DNA of 64,000 nt from Rhizopus arrhizus (GCA_024220505.1 JAKZZE010000025.1:186001-250000), one strand, 5' to 3'. Shown: positions 24,323 through 36,710, counted from the stretch's first letter. Notes: generated by a model not told the origin, from the letters alone. Program-made: numbers and translations.

Positions 24323-24571
24323 TTAAGCCTCATTGGCACCACTATCATCATCATCATCATCATCGTCATCATCGTCATCTTTACCACCTGCACCACCTGC
24401 ACCACCTGCACCACCAATACCGCCCAAAAAGCCACCAATGACAGGAAGACCACCAGTGATAGCCTTGGGATCAGGTACCTGTCTTTTTTCTAATGTAGCA
24501 GAACCAAGAGGAAGTGAAGAGACAAGCATAAAGGCAGAAAATAAACCAAAGAAGACAAGAACTGAACGCAT
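24323..24571 (-). CDS. Small secreted peptide precursor, family copy B (Gly-rich with poly-Asp tail)
   Basis: 82 residues. Signal peptide MRSVLVFFGLFSAFMLVSSL, then LGSATLEKRQVP, where Lys-Arg is a Kex2-type processing site leaving an N-terminal Gln. The predicted mature chain is Gly-rich (FLGGIGGAGGAGGAGG) and ends with a run of 12 Asp and SGANEA. There are no cysteines. The start is fixed by alignment with the other copies and by a TATA element 69 bp upstream. The signal-peptide half is nearly identical to copies C and D while the mature part is not, suggesting rapid diversification. Function unknown; a secreted, processed peptide or cell-wall-associated product is an inference. Confidence 0.65.
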   Translation of the reverse strand: MRSVLVFFGLFSAFMLVSSLPLGSATLEKRQVPDPKAITGGLPVIGGFLGGIGGAGGAGGAGGKDDDDDDDDDDDDSGANEA

Positions 24572-24639
24572 TTTTATATGTAAAATAGACTAGTTGGTTG
24601 TAATGAGATTATTTAAGAAAAAAAGCAAAGATCAAGGTT

Positions 24640-24653
24640 CCTTTTATATGTGC
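24640..24653 (-). promoter_or_regulatory. TATA-like element of peptide gene copy B
   Basis: Minus strand reads GCACATATAAAAGG, 69 bp before the ATG. Confidence 0.65.
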
Positions 24654-25419
24654 TGATGTAAGGAATTGGAACGAATCGTTCTTTTTGTAAGCACAATGGT
24701 AGATTAGAAATGCGCATTCTTAAAAGAAATCTGCCCTAAAAGAAGGTACATTAGGCTTGTCTAAATTTCAGGAATTGACGTATTCAAACAAGAGCCATTC
24801 AAAGTGATAGATTAAGCTTATCTTTCTTTTATGGTGATGATGTACCCTAAATGAATGGAAAGTATTGTTTGGAGATAAACACTATCCATTGTATGTGACT
24901 TTTAAAGTGTACATATTTGTACAGATAAAGCATCATCAAACCAAAAGAAAAGTAGCCTTTACCTTATTGTTACTACTAAGCCACTCTGCTATATGAACCA
25001 TAAGGGATGTATACTGGTATGGACAGATACTTTGGGGGTATTCGAAGCATATGCCTTACTAACTTGATAAGTCCTAATTGTAAGAATGCATTCTAACACT
25101 TGTACTTTATAGAATAGAGACTGATTTGGTTCCCTATTATCCATGTACTGATATAGTCAGATATAACCTTCAAAGTAAACCTCTTTATAAATTAAAGTCA
25201 TTCTAATCCATGACTAAGTAAACCCTTCTTTTCTTATTTTGAATGATTGGATAATATTTAATTTATTCTAAAAGGAATAAATATAAATATCTAATATATT
25301 CTACGATTTTCTCTATTACAAGACACTATAGCACTATATATTCTTTTTATTTATTTGTTTATTGTTAATCATTCTGCTTGTAGAAACGTCTACTGAAACA
25401 AGCCTTATGAACAGTGCTT

Positions 25420-25602
25420 ATGACTGATACTGGATATATAGAAATAGAGGAAATTGATGATGAAACAAGAGAGAATGATGATACTATTATCTCTCTAGTT
25501 CTGAATATATTTGAAAAGACTGGGATTGAGTCTAAGAGTGTAATCATCATGTCAAGATTACATTTGTCAAAGTTTTACCTAAAGTCTAATAGATCTCATT
25601 AG
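25420..25602 (+). CDS. Short acidic ORF of the cassette, copy B (longest form)
   Basis: 60 residues starting MTDTGYIEIEEIDDETREND, with a later IFEKTGIESKSVIIM stretch and a basic end. The same ORF is present in copy C with the ATG changed to GTG, and in truncated form in A and D. It lies divergently from the peptide gene, 849 bp between start codons. No domain recognised and no signal peptide. It may be the first exon of a longer gene, since another conserved but degraded coding trace follows at about 26125-26300. Moderate doubt that it is translated. Confidence 0.35.
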   Translation: MTDTGYIEIEEIDDETRENDDTIISLVLNIFEKTGIESKSVIIMSRLHLSKFYLKSNRSH

Positions 25603-26756
25603 TTGCCGTATGCATTCCTTTTGCAAATTGCATTTTCAAAAATAATTGAAAAAGAAAAATATATATGGAAACAAGCATATTGACGCAAACAGAAAATCAT
25701 AATTGCTTCTTTATTTGTATGAGAAACATAATATCTATTGATAAAAAATAAATAAAGATAAGAATCGATAATTAGGAAAAAACTAAGCATTTGTTCTCAA
25801 GGGAAATAAAATCGTATATACAATCAAGAAAGATTGACGGAAAAGATTTAGACAGTGAAATGATAAGGAAAGATGAAAATAGCAGTCAATGAAAGCAGTG
25901 AATGATGTAAAACTAATCTTCTACAGTATGCAAATCATTAAGAAGAAATTTACTACTCAACATACAACCAATATTACCACCAATAACATTCAAGTTCAAG
26001 ATATCTACTCAACTCAAATAAAAACAAAGAATAGGTTGACTAAACCAATAGTAATAATGAACTATAGAATACAACTTTCCTTGTAATGAAAAATACCTCT
26101 TACACTAGTGAGAAATAATAAAGCTACAACTTAGAGATCATACTTGCAATGAACATTACAAATCTAAAGGCTTTAACAAGAAAAGATCTTCGTAGAGTAG
26201 AAAAGGTATTGATAGTCATCAAGAATGCTGATAAAATTGAAATGGCTACAGATAATGGGATCAAAAGAAACAAGTTGAAAGACATTTTATTTCGACTTAT
26301 GGCCATTTTTTATAAGAAGAGCATGTGTGTGTGGAATAAATACTCACATAGTCGTTTTTAATCTTTATCTTTTTATATAAGAATGTGAATTAATAGTACC
26401 TATTGATATCTATAATAAAAACTTATACGTGCTTTGAAAATAAGCTCCTGCTTTAATTTATCCTTTAATTGACATAAAGATGACTTGATTGATCTTTTAT
26501 AAAGAATTCAATACAACAGTTGTACTCACTTTCTATTTTACTAAACTATTCCAAACTACCTTTTTTGATGCAGTCACAGACTCTCTTTTTGATTTTGTTT
26601 AGTTACCAAAACAACTCACAAGTCAACGGATGAATTTATCACCATTGATTGTCAGATTACGCAATTCTAATTCTGTGCCGTTCCTTACACAATTGCCATT
26701 GGCTCCACTCCGACGTCGAATGTGGTTTAGGGTTCCTAACCGCGCTTTTATTCTCA

Positions 26757-28440
26757 GGTTTATATCTCTCAAAGCCGCGCACCGTGGATCAATTATGAAT
26801 AATACCAATGAACTCACTACAGAGCAAATTCAAGAGTTTCTCGATCTCAGCAAGCGACTCAAAAAACAAGAGCTCTGAGAAGAGTCAATTGATGTCCAAT
26901 CCCTCCCAGAAGAAATCCTTGATGATTTGGAAACCACTCCCAAAAGTGTACTCAGGGCAAAACTCAAAAAATTTGCCAAAGACGCAAGCAAATATGAAGT
27001 AGGGAAGTAAATCCAGTCAGGAACGATAAACAGAGTTTACTTTCCTAAACTCAAGAAATACCAAATGGACGCCTCTCAAACGATCGTAGCCATTACCAAA
27101 GGAGCAGATCGCCTGTGCACACATCCGGCCGGGCAACAGCCGAGATCTACCAAGAATTTCAGTACGTCATCGAAAATGGTGGCACAGAAGCCGACATGAG
27201 TAACATCCTTGAGCGAATCAAATGACTTACCATCTGCCAATTCGGTATTGACAAAGAATTGGACAAAGATGCCAAAGATTATACCGCAAAGGCACTAAGG
27301 CTCTCAAACAGCCTCTGATACCTTGAAGACGAGGATGAAGAGGAAAAGAATTACTTCTTCTCCTCAGAAATTGTGGAGTAGATTCAACAAACAAGGTTTG
27401 AAAAATCAGTCATTAGAAGAGCCAGCCAACAAAAATGTAGTGGATTCAACAAGGGAGGTAACACTCACAGAGACTTTGGACGCAGAGGACGTGCTAATGG
27501 GAACAAAGAAATTTTTTATTCAGGGGAAGGGGAAGAGGATACAGGATTGTTGGTCGTACCTAGAACAATCTCAGTTGTCTCAGCTCCGGTTTTCAATATG
27601 GTAAATGCTCTCAGAGCCACACTTTATTTTTCATATGTTTAATAATAAATTTAGTTTAAACCTCTTTCTTCCCTATATATTTCAAAGCCGCGCATCGTGG
27701 AACATATTATGAATGATATCAATGAAAATGACACAGCAAACCGATATCTTACTACAGGAGAGGCATTTGAACTATTCAAGCGCCTTCAGATCGAAGAACG
27801 GGACCAAGGAGATGAGAAACTTCATGGCTCGGACTTATCATTGGGGATATCAGAGTATCTCAATGGTACGCTAATGTACAAACTCAAAGGGAAGTTCAAG
27901 CGTTTCAAAAAACAGGTTGCCCGTTATAACAATGACACTTGGAATAGACAAGAACAAATCAATAAGGAGCTTATCCCTTAACTCAAAGAGTGGAAGATTG
28001 ACAACAACATTTATAAATACTCAGAGAACACACGGGTACAAGCAAGAGCGAGTGCTGAAATCTATGAGTAATCATATTACTTATAACAAAAGATTCAGTT
28101 CAATAATGAAGAAGATAAACATATTTTCGAAGGAGCAGTTGACCAAGCATCCAAACTGGCAGCCTTTGGATTTGGACAAGCAAAATTTTAAGATAATGAT
28201 GCCAAAGAATTTGCAACTAAAGCAATTAGAAAAATCACAGAATAAAGATCGAGTCTACAATACCTTTGGCCAAGAATTCATTGCCAACTTACACCAAGCA
28301 AGATTTCAATAAAACAAACGTAAATCAATTTTCAAATGCTTCTGACGCGAAGAATAACTTGGTAAAAAAATTTAAGAAAGAATACCAAAAGCAATATCCC
28401 AACAGCAAGAGATGTCCGTCAACAAAATTCAACTTTGAGA
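26757..28440 (+). mobile_element. Tandem gag-like relics of a DIRS-type retrotransposon
   Basis: Two diverged copies of the same ORF lie head to tail, starting at 26795 and 27709. Each is preceded by the same box (TCAAAGCCGCGCAYCGTGGA). Copy 1 reads TTEQIQEFLDLSKRLKKQEL, SLPEEILDDLETTPKSVLRA, and KDYTAKALRL, with a Gly/Arg-rich tail (RDFGRRGRANGN) near 27470. Copy 2 reads TTGEAFELFKRLQIEERDQG, KLKGKFKRFKKQVARY and DNDAKEFATKAIRKIT. Both are broken by stops and frameshifts. The pattern is that of the structural ORF of DIRS-like elements; this class is inferred together with the RT fragment at 31.3 kb. It abuts the right limit of cassette B. Confidence 0.55.
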
Positions 28441-29613
28441 CACTCTAGTCGTCCTCACAAGTATAAAGGATAATAAATATTGAAAGAAATAATGTTTCCA
28501 TCACGTTGATCAAAGACAGTGGAAAGTTAATCAAGGATAAGCTAGATGTAAATGATAGTGGAAGGAAGGAATCTAATACATAACTTATGCTTAAACTAAC
28601 ACTCCTACTATTGGTCAAAATATAGACAGCAATTAATAATGAAAATGGTATTGGATTGTAAAGATTCTGATATCTATCCTGACGATGAAGATGATAACTC
28701 TCAAGATAATAGTGCTTGTTCTCAAGATGAAGGAAATCAATCTGAGCCAGAAAGCTTAATATATGCCATTAAAGGTGACGCAAAGAATTTTAGAAGCACC
28801 TTCTCATCTTCTAAAAGGAATTTTTAAACAATCATATACTGCAACCGTCACAATTTTTTAACAACTTAAATTTCGCTGAATTTTCAAAACTTAGTGGAAG
28901 GTGTTTTTGTTATTCTCCTTTTTTTTTAGTAGCTACTTCATTTCATTCAGATGCTTCACCAGAAAGTAAGCCTTCCGATACTGACATGTTGGTTGCTTCT
29001 TTACCATTTTTGTTTTACCGTGCTCAGATATGAAGTATCGCGTTCTCTTTGGCAACAAACAAGCTTTCAATACCTCTTCGGACATATGGGAAACAGAAGT
29101 ATCATTTCTCTTATTAACATGAGTCCTGATGTTTGATCCAACTGACATGATGAACAGCAAACTTGGAATACCAAGCGTCCAATTCCACTTCGTCTGCAAA
29201 CTAGATGTTGGCCAAAGGTTCATTAACATATTCAAGAGCGCTTCTTTGAACAAAAAGGTATTGAGAAATGTTGATAGATGAAGTGGACAACATTTTATAC
29301 ATTGTTGTCAGGAAAAGTCTATCTCTGCGAATAAGGTAATAGATAAATCTAAAGAAACATGACTGCTGCAATGTATGGTTATTTAAGGAATTTCTTCTAA
29401 AGGTTCTCCTGAATGCCTTAATTTAAAGTGTATCAAGGAAAATTGTTTGCACGGGAAAATTCAGTGGGTTTATTTGTAAACTCTCACTTACGTGAAATTC
29501 TGTTGGTAATATCTCTTATTTTAATTTATTACATCTACTGACATTACTATATTGCTAGATCTTTCAATCATATCATATTATTAAAGAAAAACCAATCACA
29601 TCCTGAAATAGAC
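28441..29613. other. Intergenic region
   Basis: Contains two short open frames of no recognised type: an acidic one at 28639-28827 (plus) and one at 28933-29253 (minus). Nothing firmer seen. Confidence 0.4.
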
Positions 29614-30707
29614 ATGAGTGATTTATACAGAGCAATGCTAGACGAATATAGAAATCACGAAAAAGTTGATCAAAAAACTTTCACAAAAATTATTGAAGCA
29701 TTTAGGGTAATATAAATGCAAATATGAAAAAGTTAATATGATGTCAACTTATTAATATATTTTCTCATTCTTCTCTTTTAGATGGATGACATTGATTCTA
29801 GTCGAGACGGGCTAAAGATTATATTTTTCAAAATTTATGAAACTGCTGAAAAAGAAGATAGGAAAATGATCGATGTCCTGATCAATTTGTATGTAGTATA
29901 ATATAGTATATCTAACGTGATATTGTAGGATTCTAAAAATTGTTTTATGATTTTAGAATTAACAAATTGCCTAACGAAGAAATCCTCGACTGCAATATTG
30001 AGGAACAAGAACTCATCACCAACTACATTGATCCCATTCTCAGCCCAATATTTCATCAGCCTGAGCGAGACAATCTATTTTTGTGGTAAACAAACTATTA
30101 GAAGCTTAATCGTCTTCAGCATTAAACATATTAATTCTTTGCCTAATTGATAGGTTGAATAAGATGACTTTGAAATCTTATAACAAACGACCTGATGCCG
30201 GCTGTGCGCTTGTATATGAAAGAAGAGTTATCAACTACTCGAGTTTTGTTGAAGTTAAGGCCGAATACAAGAAGAAAAATTCCATATGCTTGCATGAAGA
30301 TTTACTACGTTTGTCATTGTTTGGAATGAATGCTCTAGAAGAAACCAATGCTAAATGCATATTACTCATTCAAATCATAGGTAAAGTAAATCTTAATGTC
30401 CTTTTTACTCTATGCTTACAAATGTGTATATCATTATACAGGATCTTCATTAACTGTATATGGTTGCGCTGAACATAACCATGGCCCTAACATCATATTT
30501 GAGATTATAAAGTTTAAAATCCCTTTATCTCTGCAAGAACTACCTGGATTCATAATGAAGTTAGATGATTTGAAGTGTCTTGGTTACTTTTATCATGAAC
30601 TGTGCATTAATAGACTAGAGACAAAGAAGCGTGAATGTTGTATAATGGTTAAGGTAATAAAAGAAAAGGTGGAAACAAAAATAAAAAACAATCTGAGTAC
30701 TTTTTGA
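29614..30707 (+). CDS. Lineage-specific protein with a possible PD-(D/E)XK nuclease-like core
   Basis: Five exons (29614..29706, 29782..29888, 29957..30085, 30154..30380, 30442..30707) with good splice sites give 273 residues. Order: an N-terminal helical part, then NYIDPILSPIFHQPERDNLF, then KRPDAGCALVYERR, a spacer and FVEVKAEYKKKN, then EDLLRLSLFGMNALEE, a strand segment around GSSLTVYGC, and FKIPLSLQELPGF. The PD, about 17 residues, ExK spacing followed by an amphipathic helix fits a PD-(D/E)XK fold; this is an inference from pattern. The same layout recurs in the broken relative at 34551-36381 (RPDLCITKS then GFGEAKAAK). I recognise the family from zygomycete genomes as abundant and uncharacterised. 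The reading frame here is intact. Confidence 0.7.
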
Positions 30708-31294
30708 GACTGATCTTTATTTCAGCTTTAGTTTTAGTAAAAACCATTCTAATTGAAGGCAGGTATTTATATCTTTTATTGTAAGCGTTCTTCTAATCTT
30801 CAGGTGCTTTAGCAAGTGTCATCTATAATTATGATTATGAAAACTTTTTATTTGTTCTTTTGTATGTCTGTCATAGATTATCTTTTATTCTGGGAATTCC
30901 TCACTGAATTGAATAACGTTATTTTACGCGTTATTTCAATTATGTGAAAGACTAGCAATATTCCTGATATTGGATTGGATCTTGTTATTTTAGTTGATAC
31001 TTCTTCTTATCAAAGAACTCTCATTAATACAAAACATATTCTAAAAAAATACGTTTAAATGGAATTGATTGTGTGATCTTATTTAAATAAACTTGTATTA
31101 GGACTTATATTTATCAATGTCAACTATAATCAGTTACTGTTCTACAACAGTGAGTACTCGTTCTCCCAAAACAATCTTGATTTGGTTGAAATTATCAATA
31201 GCCATACAACAAAGAGTTTGAAATCATCCATTGATTTTTCTCCCTTTTTTCATATAAGTTAATAAAATTAATAATAATTATCAATATACATCAG
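30708..31294. other. AT-rich intergenic region
   Basis: No gene recognised. Confidence 0.5.
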
Positions 31295-31513
31295 CTAGTC
31301 TTGGGAATCGGCGTGTATTGGTACCGCTACATAGGGATCTTTTAAATAGATTGTGCAGATATAATCGTTTGGTTCTATCAATTTGCGAAGGGCTGATACT
31401 CCCTCCATCTTGAAGTGTTCCATTTGAATGAAGCTGTTCAACTTTTGACAACCCATTATCGGTCTATGTTTAGTCTTTTCTTGCAGTGTGAAAATTTTGA
31501 AAGTTACGGTTCT
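31295..31513 (-). pseudogene. Reverse-transcriptase fragment (DIRS/Ty3-like)
   Basis: The minus strand encodes about 70 residues without a stop: TLQEKTKHRPIMGCQKLNSF, then EHFKMEGVSALRKLIEPND, YICTIYLKDPYVAVPIHADS, then a stop. This is the first RT block in order (RPI.DxxxLN, HFKME, LxDAYxxVPIHP); the catalytic-type Asp-Ala is mutated (LKDPY). The rest of the RT is missing. Orientation is opposite to the gag-like relics at 26.7-28.4 kb, so the two pieces are not one intact element. Confidence 0.7.
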
Positions 31514-34186
31514 GTGTCGGTGAGACTTCTATCATGCCCCTTTCTAAAAACTTCTCTACTACTGAGTTTATGTGTAGTTGTTCCCTCGATTGTTGTCTTT
31601 TTTTTTTACAAGAGGAGAGAAAATACTTTTCTATTAGGTCAAGTAAAAGAGAAATTGAAAGAAAGATATGAAACTGGATAAAGGACTATAAGTTTTTTTA
31701 GGTGCGCTTGTAATTTTAAGTTTTATTTTGGATATATGTGAATTATAAATGACTTGTTATGTTTATGATGATGATTATTTAAAAATGGCTTTAAAGAGTA
31801 ACAATTGATTGAACAAGATAATATTGATCAAGATGAACAAGAGTTGATTAACCAAAGTGATTATTTTGAAGATGACAAATAGACCAACCAGTAAGGATAT
31901 GTAAAGCAAAATGTTTTTTTAGTGCCTCTAGGACGCCCCAGTCTCATATCGCTTCCCCTGCTCAAGTTACGCGGCGAGTTTGCCCACCTGGAATGGTACG
32001 GAATGTTATCCCATATAGCCTGTTTCGGGTCTAATGGGTCCACTAAGCCAAGAAGCAACAACTCGGTCAGCCTTAAGCTACAGCGTGAATGCTGCAAACT
32101 GTTTGCTACTTGAATTGTTTACCCACCTAACGCTTCAAGGTACCAGACTATCAGGCCAAGAGCTCTTGATGTAAAAAGATATATTTGGAGAAGGGGCAAG
32201 ACAAAACACATGCAGCACATATCTTACAAAGAGAGTCAGTGATTGTATAGAGTGAGAACAAGCGCACCAAAAAGATAAAGAAGGATATTTGTTTTGTAGC
32301 ATCAGTAACTAAATGTATGTAGTCAGTTCAGTGCCTAATCATTATTATCTTTTCTAAACCATTTTACTTTTAGCCATTTGATTTCATAGGAGCAGTGTAG
32401 CAAGATAGATTATGGAAGCATCAAAAGCAAAAGAGTGATTGATAATAGAGCATTCAGACCATCACCATTTAGAAAGAAGAGGATTCAAGCCATTAGTTTT
32501 AGAGTGAAGAGTATTTGATTTGATAAAGAAAGAAAGCAAAAAAAAAAGTAAGGAAAAAAAGTTCTTTAAATAACTTTGCTTGAGGGGTCGGGCCATTTTT
32601 TTGTTTATTTTCCAAGAATTCTTTCTTTTTCAACTGCAAAGGAACGGTAAAAAGGAGAAAATAACGTTCTAAACTGACTGATAAACAAAAGAAAAAAGAA
32701 AAAAAAACGTAAACCATTTTCTTTGTTTACAATCATTATTCTCTTTATTGGTTTATTATAAAAACAACAAGAAAGGGATATGAGCCATAATCTAGGTTTG
32801 AAGGAATAGAATCTTTTTCTCTTTTTAACAAACCTCAAGTTATATGAAAAGACATTACTTTTTTTTTGGCTTGTTTGTACAACTCTTTTCTTTATCTGCA
32901 TGATTTTCATATGAAACACTAACAATTTATATATCCTTTCTATTCACTTTCAAGTACATACAAAACCAAAACAAGACTTGTCTTTGATCTTGTATCTTTT
33001 CTTACCTTTGCTTCATAAACCTCATACGATATACTTTAGGTGAAAGGAATAGGGTTCATTTAAATAAAAAGGGAAAAAAAAGGGAGAGAAGTCAGCTTCT
33101 GTGTGTAACCCTCATGGAATACCAATTCAGACAAATAAACAATAAAGCCGAAAGTAAATTAGTATTCTTTTTCAATAGTACTTTTTATGTAAAAAATAAA
33201 ATATAAAAAAGGGTAGATTAATAGTGAATTTTGAGAGGGGAAACCATTAGGTGCTAATTAATTTATTTATAAAAGACTTGCATAAAAAACTTGATTGTTT
33301 GTGTTACTCTTTTAAGGCTGATAGAAAATAACTGTAATGTATGTATGTAAATAAAGAACGAGTATGGTTTAAACAAAAGCACACGATCCAATCACTAAAA
33401 AAATAAGAAAAAATAGGGAAAAAAAAGGAAAAAAGAGAAAGATAGGAGTTTACTAGTAATTGCCTCATCTTAAAATTATAGCAACTTGATTTACTCTTTA
33501 ATATTAATCAATTCATAGCTAATGATTAATATAATTCAATTTGTTGGTTAATACTCAAAACATGATTTCTTTTTTCACTATAGTCAAGAACGCTTTAGAA
33601 ATACAGCATATCATCTTAAGCTACTCATGTTCACTGACAACATTTTTCAACTTTATTTCCTTTTAGAGAGCATACTTCATATTTCAAATGTTTTCACTTT
33701 TCAAAAAAGCCTTATACTTGGTTGATGATTTTTTTATTCTAGCAAAAAAGGTATAATAATAATTTGTTGACAAACATACAACATCATTCTTGATGATAGA
33801 GAGCTTGGTGTATTTTGATTGGTTTCATTCAAAGCCGACAATGAATTAGAAGAATAATCAATCTATCAATGGCTTTTTCTCGCAGCTTTTGATGATTGTT
33901 TGTATTTAAGAGTAAATATAAAAGCGTATTCCTAAGGATGTTATATTGCCTACTCTCATCTACACGATCATCAGCATAGAGTTCTTTATTGGTTTTCTGT
34001 AAAGGCTTTATATACGATATGATTCAAAGAACCAAATTTTTTTTTATAATTCTAGCCTTGTTCATATTCTATACTGCTCTTCATCCTTGTATGTTAGTAG
34101 TGATTTATGTCCCATTGATATTGTAATTTTGTTTCATTGTTGGCCTAAATGATCTTCAGAAAATAAAATAAAATAAAACTCCGAAT
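31514..34186. other. Long intergenic region with a GC-rich patch
   Basis: Mostly AT-rich with T-runs and A-runs and no recognised gene. At 31921-32114 a 190-bp block has markedly higher GC and open frames on both strands, but I could not identify it. Confidence 0.45.
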
Positions 34187-34368
34187 AAGGAAAAAGTGAA
34201 AAGTGGGAAAGATCAATTGCTGATATAAAGCTCACTTACTACTCAAAACTGCATTTATCAAAAAGAATTACAGAAGCGTATAAAAGTGTGGAAAAAAATC
34301 ACTTCAAGGGCTTTGTTTCACATTCTTACAAATGCTGGGATAAATGTCAAAACAAAGGGTCCATGTAA
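34187..34368 (+). pseudogene. 3' tail of an IS630-like transposase
   Basis: The frame reads LSKRITEAYKSVEKNHFKGF then VSHSYKCWDKCQNKGSM and stop, the C-terminus of the zygomycete IS630-like transposase family, with a degraded KVKSGKDQLL just upstream. It is nearly the same as the C-terminus of the copy at 36596-37914, but on the opposite strand. The 5' part of the gene is absent. Confidence 0.7.
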
Positions 34369-34455
34369 TAGATACTAATGACATTATCAAAAGCCAATAA
34401 ATCAGCAATAAAAATAAGGTAAACAACGGTATCAAAAAAAGCAGCCTGCAAAAAG
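34254..34455 (+). repeat. Inverted repeat, left arm (IS630-like 3' end)
   Basis: About 200 bp matching the reverse complement of 36510-36710 at roughly 90% by eye. It covers the transposase C-terminal codons plus the 3' non-coding end of the element (to ...AAAAAAAGCAGcCTGC). Confidence 0.85.
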
Positions 34456-34550
34456 CGCGTGGTCGGTTTCTTTTTTTTCTCATTCGTCAATGCAGAGGGA
34501 AATATCCAGTAACGGATTTCTACAATTACCACCACAACTTATAGTGCTTG

Positions 34551-36381
34551 ACAACAAATGCTTTGAATGTGGTAAAGACCATACGACACCAAGAAATCTT
34601 TGATACCATCTTTCGTCTCATCACAATTACGACTTTCCCAAACGCAATCCGAGACACCAACATTTTAACAATGAAAAGTGCACATACATCAAGACATCAA
34701 CTAGACAAGGGGCCATCTCACAACATTGCTCATGCCTTTGTTGTCCTGAATACTTTGAGTCCATGCATCCTGAGTATCTACCTTTGAAGCAGCAACTAAA
34801 AGACTAACGAGAAGAAACACATCATTAGAACAGCGATGTCTACAGCGAAGTGTTCGAAGAACTACATCATAAAGATAATATCTATGGCCAAACGAGATCA
34901 ATCAATACCATAAATGAGCAATTGTACAATCAAGCACTGAACATTGACGATATCATCTTTGATCCACCTGACCACGACGACCATTTGATAGTGGGAAGCT
35001 TTGATGTGACTGACGCCTTTTATATGCTGCAACGCTCATTATCAAATTATAAATGGAAGTTATCGCTCAAAGACCATATCCATCTTGGGTTGGCTGCCAA
35101 TTCTATCCTTCTTTTATGCCGCGAGGAACGTCCGAATGATCTCACACCTTTTTTCGACGATATCAACTTGGCTAGCACAAGGAAATACATTGAAATTTTG
35201 TACAGCATCAGAAATGTATCAATGCCAATGGAAAGTGTCACACGCATATTACGCATCGTCGATCAACTTAACACAGGAGAGCTCACTCGAATTCAAGCTT
35301 CAATGGAGTTAATGGGAATGGATTTAATCGATGCAGAACAGAAATTTATCAAGAGTATTTGTGGTCTGATTGAAGCGTTTTAAGTATTAAAAATAGGATA
35401 AAGAAGAATCAGCGAGACCGAACGATGGTTCTGAAGTCGAATACTTTTATTAAAGAAAGATTTCAAGGCTATTTATATTAGTTTGAACAAGACCTGAGAT
35501 TAGATGACAAAAGATAATTACGACCGATATGATTTGATATGTATAAGAAGAATATTATAATCTGGTGCTAGTCATAAACTGTCTAGATATAAACTAAAAC
35601 ATATTATTCAGGGTAATTGCTAATTATCAGGATCTATTCTTATTCAAACTCATTGGTAAAGATTTAGTTCAGAACGATAAGACTATATCTTATTGATTTG
35701 TCAAAACATGACACTGATTCAGAAACTACCCAGAGCTAGTATCCGAGATGATGTAAACAAAGCTGAGCTTTGCACGCGATTCATTGAACCGTTCTTGTCT
35801 GATCTCTTTGACGATCCTGACCAGGGTTACTATTTACGCTGGACGAATGCTAGAACTCTTGAAGCTAAGGAAAAATCTGCCGATACAACTGTGGAACGCC
35901 CGGATCTCTGCATAACGAAGTCTCTTGGCCGTACATGGCATCACTACAGTGGATTTGGTGAGGCAAAGGCGGCCAAAATGGGCGAAAACATGTATCTCGT
36001 TTGCAAGGATCTATGGCGTACCACGATCTTCTGCAAGGATAGTCTGGACAGCCAGAACATGCAAGACGTCATGGGAATCCAAATAGTGGGCCGATTGATC
36101 ACATTCTATGTTTTGATTCTACCGGCAACTGGTTTGTACGTATGCTTGAATTGGCCGAACTCAAGATTCCGGATTCTTTGGAAGATTCACCAAAACTCGC
36201 CTTGGATATTTCCAAAATATTGAAAGTCCTTGATGTATTCCATCGTGTGTGCGTTCCAATGTCCGACTCGGCTCTCAACAATCGACGCACAACTATCATT
36301 ACAAACCTATCAATTTCTCAATTATTTACAACCTCACAAGATCGGAATCGTGATTCATCCTTGAAACGTCGACACAACTAA
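34551..36381 (+). pseudogene. C2H2-type plus PD-(D/E)XK-like family gene, broken
   Basis: Reading from about 34551: CFECGKDHTTPRNL, stop, YHLSSHHNYDFPKRNPRHQH (a C2H2-like finger), CSCLCCPEYF, two more stops, then an open stretch 34850-35383 with QTRSINTINEQLYNQALNID, FDPPDHDDHLIVGSFDVTDA, and KWKLSLKDHIHLGLAANSIL. After a 310-bp gap of no coding sense, 35693-36223 has FIEPFLSDLFDDPDQGYYLR, ERPDLCITKS and GFGEAKAAKMGEN. A frameshift near 36137 leads into MLELAELKIPDSLE and the end at 36381. The C-terminal half has the same PD...ExK layout as the intact gene at 29614. Stops and shifts show it is inactive. Confidence 0.65.
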
Positions 36382-36509
36382 CCAATTATTTGTGCTTGAT
36401 CACGTTCATCTCTCCATAAAAAATTGATTGCTTCGTTATTCCCATGGATTGACGCTGACCAGGGTTTTCTTTTTTGCAGGTTGCGTTTTTTTTTTTTTTT
36501 TTGTGTGTG

Positions 36510-36710
36510 TTTTCGCAGACTGCTTTTTTTGATACCGTTGTTTACCTTATTCTCATTGCTGCTTTATTGGCTTTTGATAATGTCATTAGTATCTATTACA
36601 TGGACTCTTTGTTTTGACATTTATTCCAGCACTTGTAAGAATGCGAAACAAAGCCTCTGAAGTGACTTTTCTCCACACTTTTATACGCTTCTGTAATTCT
36701 TTTTGATAAA
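36510..36710 (-). repeat. Inverted repeat, right arm (IS630-like 3' end)
   Basis: Reverse-complement partner of 34254-34455. This arm is the natural 3' end of the transposase copy that follows at 36596-37914. Confidence 0.85.

Larger units (their letters stand above)
22597..26674. repeat. Cassette copy B (segmental duplicate of copy C)
   Basis: Matches 39282-43469 end to end. The offset is exactly 16685 bp from 22601 to at least 23684, so that stretch has no net indel; small indels appear later. The right limit is where the copies part, just after the shared CAATtCTAATT (26674 here, 43469 in copy C). It contains a COQ5 fragment, the peptide gene, and the acidic ORF. Confidence 0.88.

Noticed and set aside
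24333..24593. Plus-strand frame with poly-Ser and Pro-rich sequence
   Set aside because: Reverse complement of the Asp and Gly repeats of the peptide gene, which has the conserved signal peptide and TATA element.
34254..36710. Reading the 200-bp inverted repeats as long terminal inverted repeats of one new transposon
   Set aside because: Translation showed that each arm is the C-terminal coding end of an IS630-like transposase, so they are the tails of two separate copies. No target duplication flanks the pair.
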